Below, piece after piece: positions 59,344-64,000 of a stretch of DNA of 64,000 nucleotides (the stretch's first letter is position 1; each line of letters begins with the position of its first letter). The DNA is from Stutzerimonas stutzeri (GTDB lineage: Bacteria; Pseudomonadota; Gammaproteobacteria; Pseudomonadales; Pseudomonadaceae). The notes below the pieces were generated by a model, which had not been told where the DNA came from, searched no databases, and saw only the letters and a program-made list of their open reading frames with translations. The translations under genes were made by a program, and so were the position numbers. The DNA lies in the NCBI RefSeq assembly GCF_024451105.1, contig NZ_JANGEY010000004.1:186001-250000 (forward strand), in the 5' to 3' direction.

Positions 59344-59811
59344 ATGCAGGCCAAACTGCGTATCGCCACCCTCGCCGCCCTGCTGATGAGCGGCGCAACC
59401 CAGGCCGCCGACGCCCTGACCATCGACGTCCATCGCGACGCCAACTGCGGCTGCTGCAAGGACTGGATCAAGCACCTGGAGACCAACGGCTTCACGGTGA
59501 ACGATCACGTCGAGGCGGACATGCAGGCGGTCAAGCAGCGCCTCGGCGTGGCCCCGCGCCTGGCCTCGTGCCATACGGGAGTGATCGACGGCAAGTTCGT
59601 CGAGGGCCACGTGCCGGCGGCGCAGATCCTCGAACTGCGCCAGCGTCCCGACCTGCTCGGCCTCGCCGTGCCGGGCATGCCGCACGGCTCGCCGGGGATG
59701 GAGTACGGCGACCGCAAGGACCCCTACCAGGTGATCGGCCTGACCCGGCAGGGTCGCGACGTGGTGGTGGCCGAATACGCCACTGCGAAAAGCACGAAAC
59801 CGCAACCCTGA
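59344..59811 (+). CDS. DUF411 exported metal-binding protein
   Basis: A 155-residue exported protein: signal peptide MQAKLRIATLAALLMSGATQA, then a DUF411 domain with the Cys cluster NCGCCKDW, LASCHTGVIDGKFVEGHVPA and PGMPHGSPGME. DUF411 proteins are common beside copper ATPases and are expected to bind Cu in the periplasm. It starts 17 bp after the chaperone gene and shares its CueR-controlled transcription. Downstream, a hairpin at 59899-59930 may end transcription. Confidence 0.88.
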   Translation: MQAKLRIATLAALLMSGATQAADALTIDVHRDANCGCCKDWIKHLETNGFTVNDHVEADMQAVKQRLGVAPRLASCHTGVIDGKFVEGHVPAAQILELRQRPDLLGLAVPGMPHGSPGMEYGDRKDPYQVIGLTRQGRDVVVAEYATAKSTKPQP

Positions 59812-60233
59812 GCCTACGGCCGGAACGCGGCGCGCCTGCGGTTCCGGCTGACAGTTGCCACAGGCACCTTCTGCGCCGCACGGGAAGCGCCCCGCCTCGA
59901 GGCCCATGCATATACCGCGCATGGGGCCTCCTCCCGCGGCACCTCGCGAGCACACGCCGGCTCGCCCGCAGAGGGCGAACCGAACGGCACCTTGCCATTC
60001 ATCGCCGCGCAGGGCAAAGGCGCTGGGCAGTGCCTGCCTGGGCTATTTTTGTATTGTGGAAACCGGCTCGGATGCGGTCCCTCGCGTCCACGCCGCCGCG
60101 GCGCATGCGCGAAAGGCAAGCCGGCCATGCACCAACGCCCGGAACGTAACAGCTGCATCTGGAACGAATTTACAGAAATGGCGTCGCTGCAAACCTGCAC
60201 ACAGGAATCTGGGCATTTTCAGAGGCGCTCAAG
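59812..60233. other. Intergenic region before the RTX gene
   Basis: 422 bases with no convincing gene. Contents: the inverted repeat GCCGGAAC/GTTCCGGC close to the DUF411 stop, the hairpin at 59899-59930, and an AT-richer stretch towards the RTX start. No sigma-54, CopR or CueR element was found. Confidence 0.6.
59899..59930 (+). terminator. Possible terminator hairpin after DUF411 gene
   Basis: GAGGCCCATGC (59899-59909) pairs with GCATGGGGCCTC (59919-59930) with one bulged base. No T-run follows, so it is weak evidence for intrinsic termination. Confidence 0.35.
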
Positions 60234-63200
60234 ATGGCAACAGTTATCGGCACCGGCGACATTGCCGCCCTTCTGCAGCTCGACGAGAATCACAACCTGG
60301 CGGCAGCCGAAGCACTGGCATATCAACTGGCGCGATTCGAGGACACCCTGTACTGGATAGACCAGTACATTTTCCTCTACAACGCGTATACCCCCATAGA
60401 ATGGACCTCCACCTCCTTCAGCGCCTACATCGAGCTCGAGCCCGTGAATGGCCAGATCACCGTTGCCGGCACGGGACTCCTCGGCAGCTCGGGATCGATC
60501 ACCCAGATGAGGTATGACGGCAACGATTACAACTGGGAAATCAGCGGGAGACTTCTCTGGTCGCTGAGCCAGGGCATATATTCCGGCACCATTACGACGC
60601 TTTCCCTTTGGAACGAGAGCGATACCGAGCGATTCACCATCACCATCGGCCCAACGAACTCGATCACCGCCACGTACAACGGCATAACCTCCATCGAGAA
60701 GTTCACCCTGACGACGAGCGGAGACCTCTCGAAGTACCTCTACCTTTCCTACGCCGATGCTTTCGGCAACCAGATAAGCATCGACGGCGCTTTCGTCCCG
60801 CCGCCGAACATGCAGACGCTGGGCGACCTCTTCGATACCCCCGGGATATTCGCCGGCAACGACACTTTCCGGGTGGAGGACGGCAGCCGCCCCTGGTACG
60901 GGTTCGCCGGCAATGACCTGATGATCGGCGGCGATCCGGCCAACACCTTCTACGGAGGGGCGGGCAACGACAGCCTGTATGGCATGGGAGGAGATGACTT
61001 CCTCTACGGCGAGGCCGGTGCGGACCTCCTCGACGGCGGAGAGGGTGCCGACTTGCTGAGCGGCGGCAATGGCGACGACACCTACTTCGTCGACGACCCC
61101 GGCGACCTGGTCGTCGAACTCCCCGGCGAGGGCGTCGACACCGTGCGCGCAACCCTCGACTACGTCCTCCCCGAGCACGTCGAGAACCTCGTGCTCACCG
61201 GCAGCGCGGCCCTCTCCGGCACCGGCAACGCCCTGAACAACACCCTCACCGGCAACGACGGCGACAACCTCCTCGACGGCGGCGCCGGGGTGGACCGGCT
61301 CAGCGGCGGCAAGGGCGACGACACCTACATCGTCGACCTGATCCTCAAGGGCACCGGAACCTCCACCAGCGTGGCCCTGCAGGATACCGTCAGCGAGGCC
61401 AGCGGCGCCGGCACCGACACCCTCCGGCTGCGCGGCGCATTCGAGACCGGCCTCACCACCACCCTGGTGCTCGGCGCCACCCTGGAGAACCTCGACGCCA
61501 GCCAGACCGGCACCACCCGCCTCAACCTGACCGGCAACGCCCTCGCCAACCGGCTGATCGGCAACGACGGCGACAACCTGCTCGACGGCAAGGCGGGCGT
61601 CGACACCTACGCCGGCGGCGCGGGCAACGACACCTATGTCCTCGACAACCGGGACGAGCTCGCGCGGATCGACGAGGCCGAAGCCGCCGGCAACGACACC
61701 CTGCGCATCCTCTACGGCAACAGCCTGAGCACGCCGCTGGTCGTCGACCTCGGCACCGCCGGCCTGCTCAACGTCGAGAACGTCGTCCTGGTCGGCAGCG
61801 GACGCTTCGATCTGCTCGGCAACGACCTCGACAACGTCCTGATCGGCAATGCTTCGCCCAATACCCTCCGGGGCGGCGCCGGCAACGACCTGCTAGACGG
61901 CAAGGCCGGTGCGGACATCCTGTACGGCGGAGCCGGCGACGATACCTACGTCGTCGACAACCCCCTCGACCTGGTCGGCGAGGACGCCGACGAGGGCACC
62001 GACACCGTGCGCGCCTCGCTCTCCTGGAAGCTGGCGAGCAACCTGGAAATCCTCGTCCTGACCGGCACCTCCGCCATCAACGCAACCGGCAACGAACTGG
62101 ACAACAGCCTCCTCGGCAACAGCGCCGCCAACCTGCTCGACGGCGGCCTCGGCGCCGACCAGATGAGCGGCGGCAAGGGCAACGATACCTATGCCGTCGA
62201 CGACCCCGGCGACCTGGTCGTCGAACTCCCCGGCGAGGGCGTCGACACCGTGCGCGCAACCCTCGACTACGTCCTCCCCGAGCACGTCGAGAACCTCGTG
62301 CTCACCGGCAGCGCGGCCCTCTCCGGCACCGGCAACGCCCTGAACAACACCCTCACCGGCAACGACGGCGACAACCTCCTCGACGGCGGCGCCGGGGTGG
62401 ACCGGCTCAGCGGCGGCAAGGGCGACGACACCTACATCGTCGACCTGATCCTCAAGGGCACCGGAACCTCCACCAGCGTGGCCCTGCAGGATACCGTCAG
62501 CGAGGCCAGCGGCGCCGGCACCGACACCCTCCGGCTGCGCGGCGCATTCGAGACCGGCCTCACCACCACCCTGGTGCTCGGCGCCAACCTGGAGAACCTC
62601 GACGCCAGCCAGACCGGCACCACCCGCCTCAACCTGACCGGCAACGCCCTCGCCAACCGGCTGATCGGCAACGACGGCGACAACCTGCTCGACGGCAAGG
62701 CGGGCATCGACACCTTCGCCGGCGGCGCGGGCAACGACACCTATGTCCTCGACAACCGGGCCGAACTCGATCTGGTCATGGAAGTGGCTGACCATGGAAA
62801 CGATACACTTCGCATCGCTTTCAACAACGCAACAAACACTCCACAGATCATCGATCTGGGCTCCGGTGGGCTCCCCCTGCTGGGGAGCGACGCACTCACC
62901 GGCAGTGGTCTGCTCTACCCACTCAGAGGCGTTCTGAACGAGTACCTGACCGGCGCCATGTTGGGCGCAAGTACCTCGGCCAATGCCACCCCAATGGCCA
63001 TCAACCTAGACTCGACCGGGCTCAGTAATGTGGAGAACGTCACCATCACCGGCAGCGGCCTGTTCGATGTGCTTGGCAACGACCTCGACAACGTCCTGAT
63101 CGGCAATGCTTCGCCCAATACCCTCCGGGGCGGCGCCGGCAACGACCTGCTGGACGGCAAGGCCGGTGCGGACATCCTGTACGGCGGAGCCGGCAACGAT

Positions 63201-64000
63201 ACCTACGTCGTCGACAACCCCCTCGACCTGGTCGGCGAGGACGCCGACGAGGGCACCGACACCGTGCGCGCCTCGCTCTCCTGGAAGCTGGCGAGCAACC
63301 TGGAAGTCCTCGTCCTGACCGGCACCTCCGCCATCAACGCAACCGGCAACGAACTGGACAACAGCCTCCTCGGCAACAGCGCCGCCAACCTGCTCGACGG
63401 CGGCCTCGGCGCCGACCAGATGAGCGGCGGCAAGGGCAACGATACCTATGTCGTCGACGACCCCGGCGACCTGGTCGTCGAACTCCCCGGCGAGGGCGTC
63501 GACACCGTGCGCGCAACCCTCGACTACGTCCTCCCCGAGCACGTCGAGAACCTCGTGCTCACCGGCAGCGCGGCCCTCTCCGGCACCGGCAACGCCCTGA
63601 ACAACACCCTCACCGGCAACGACGGCGACAACCTCCTCGACGGCGGCGCCGGGGTGGACCGGCTCAACGGCGGCAAGGGCGACGACACCTACATCGTCGA
63701 CCTGATCCTCAAGGGCACCGGAACCTCCACCAGCGTGGCCCTGCAGGATACCGTCAGCGAGGCCAGCGGCGCCGGCACCGACACCCTCCGGCTGCGCGGC
63801 ACATTCGAGACCGGCCTCACCACCACCCTGGTGCTCGGCGCCAACCTGGAGAACCTCGACGCCAGTCAGACCGGCACCACCCGCCTCAACCTGACCGGCA
63901 ACGCCCTCGCCAACCGGCTGATCGGCAACGACGGCGACAACCTGCTCAGTGGCGGCGCAGGCAACGATGAGCTCAACGGTGGTGCGGGCGACGACCTGCT
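60234..64000 (+). CDS. RTX / hemolysin-type calcium-binding repeat protein (partial, 3' end outside window)
   Basis: At least 1,255 residues are visible. ATG 60234 follows AGAGG. The first ~235 residues (MATVIGTGDIAALLQLDENH; later ITVAGTGLLGSSGSITQMRY) are beta-rich with no signal peptide or enzyme motif I recognise. From ~235 on, RTX nonapeptides (GGAGNDSLYGMGGDDFLYGE type, GGxGxDxUx) alternate with ~70-residue linker blocks (DTYIVD..., LENLVLTG). Export by a type I system is expected from the missing signal peptide. The protein is built of repeats of 369 and 419 residues. No ABC exporter is in the window. Early part is clearly less GC-rich than the repeats. Confidence 0.85.
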   Translation, partial: MATVIGTGDIAALLQLDENHNLAAAEALAYQLARFEDTLYWIDQYIFLYNAYTPIEWTSTSFSAYIELEPVNGQITVAGTGLLGSSGSITQMRYDGNDYNWEISGRLLWSLSQGIYSGTITTLSLWNESDTERFTITIGPTNSITATYNGITSIEKFTLTTSGDLSKYLYLSYADAFGNQISIDGAFVPPPNMQTLGDLFDTPGIFAGNDTFRVEDGSRPWYGFAGNDLMIGGDPANTFYGGAGNDSLYGMGGDDFLYGEAGADLLDGGEGADLLSGGNGDDTYFVDDPGDLVVELPGEGVDTVRATLDYVLPEHVENLVLTGSAALSGTGNALNNTLTGNDGDNLLDGGAGVDRLSGGKGDDTYIVDLILKGTGTSTSVALQDTVSEASGAGTDTLRLRGAFETGLTTTLVLGATLENLDASQTGTTRLNLTGNALANRLIGNDGDNLLDGKAGVDTYAGGAGNDTYVLDNRDELARIDEAEAAGNDTLRILYGNSLSTPLVVDLGTAGLLNVENVVLVGSGRFDLLGNDLDNVLIGNASPNTLRGGAGNDLLDGKAGADILYGGAGDDTYVVDNPLDLVGEDADEGTDTVRASLSWKLASNLEILVLTGTSAINATGNELDNSLLGNSAANLLDGGLGADQMSGGKGNDTYAVDDPGDLVVELPGEGVDTVRATLDYVLPEHVENLVLTGSAALSGTGNALNNTLTGNDGDNLLDGGAGVDRLSGGKGDDTYIVDLILKGTGTSTSVALQDTVSEASGAGTDTLRLRGAFETGLTTTLVLGANLENLDASQTGTTRLNLTGNALANRLIGNDGDNLLDGKAGIDTFAGGAGNDTYVLDNRAELDLVMEVADHGNDTLRIAFNNATNTPQIIDLGSGGLPLLGSDALTGSGLLYPLRGVLNEYLTGAMLGASTSANATPMAINLDSTGLSNVENVTITGSGLFDVLGNDLDNVLIGNASPNTLRGGAGNDLLDGKAGADILYGGAGNDTYVVDNPLDLVGEDADEGTDTVRASLSWKLASNLEVLVLTGTSAINATGNELDNSLLGNSAANLLDGGLGADQMSGGKGNDTYVVDDPGDLVVELPGEGVDTVRATLDYVLPEHVENLVLTGSAALSGTGNALNNTLTGNDGDNLLDGGAGVDRLNGGKGDDTYIVDLILKGTGTSTSVALQDTVSEASGAGTDTLRLRGTFETGLTTTLVLGANLENLDASQTGTTRLNLTGNALANRLIGNDGDNLLSGGAGNDELNGGAGDDL
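61089..64000 (+). repeat. Large in-frame tandem repeats inside the RTX gene
   Basis: A unit starting GTCGACGACCCCGGCGAC begins at 61089, 62196 and 63453: units of 1,107 bp and 1,257 bp, then a partial third. All periods are multiples of three. Long stretches are identical or nearly so at DNA level. The extra 150 bp in the second unit lies in a divergent block around 62760-63075. Confidence 0.9.

Noticed and set aside
61089-64000. CRISPR-like array
   Set aside because: Repeats are long, in-frame, coding and of RTX type, without short spacers.

Overview
The window is very GC-rich, densely packed chromosomal DNA that I read as Pseudomonas sensu lato. The evidence is a flavohemoglobin/NorR/NnrS nitric-oxide cluster arranged as in P. 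aeruginosa, CopRS- and CueR-type copper boxes, BqsR-type TTAAG-N6-TTAAG boxes, sigma-54 promoters, and hairpin repeats typical of pseudomonads. I see no rRNA, tRNA, CRISPR array, insertion sequence or prophage. The species cannot be named from sequence alone.

Layout. 1-3570 (minus): a beta-oxidation-type operon (SDR 3-hydroxyacyl-CoA dehydrogenase, thiolase, enoyl-CoA hydratase cut by the window edge) behind an AraC-family regulator. 3734-8044: NO detoxification (nnrS, hmp and divergent norR), with REP-like hairpins. 8055-14050: a DUF2271 / PepSY-flavodoxin reductase / ApbE operon, divergent from a P1B ATPase fused to a hemerythrin domain. 14178-18709: an AlkB-like dioxygenase, an EamA transporter, a B3/4-domain protein and a membrane sulfatase-fold transferase.

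18706-47475 is the most interesting region. A 1,932-residue multicopper oxidase of the MnxG (Mn(II) oxidase) type heads an operon with a beta-propeller protein, two Sco copper chaperones, a cytochrome c/solute-binding-protein fusion and a SurA-N-like protein. On one side lies a ten-gene operon for a non-canonical type II secretion / type IV pilus-like machine (receiver, GspE, PilM/N/O-like, GspC/PilP-like, secretin, three pseudopilins). On the other side lie gspG, gspF, two paralogous exported proteins, an ExeA/GspA-like ATPase and gspB. Three operon heads each carry a good sigma-54 promoter plus a CCCC-N6-GGGG palindrome 80-125 bp upstream. I infer one sigma-54-controlled regulon that makes an extracellular metal oxidase and its own exporter.

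47438-59811 is copper and signalling: copRS, a hybrid kinase (MASE1-CHASE-PAS-HK-REC-HPt) with two downstream receiver proteins, a Met-rich exported protein, a DUF2933 peptide, a Cu(I) ATPase with two YHS domains, an HMA copper chaperone behind a CueR-type promoter, and a DUF411 protein. From 60234 to the window end runs an RTX-type protein made of nearly identical 1.1-1.26 kb repeats; its 3' end lies outside the window.
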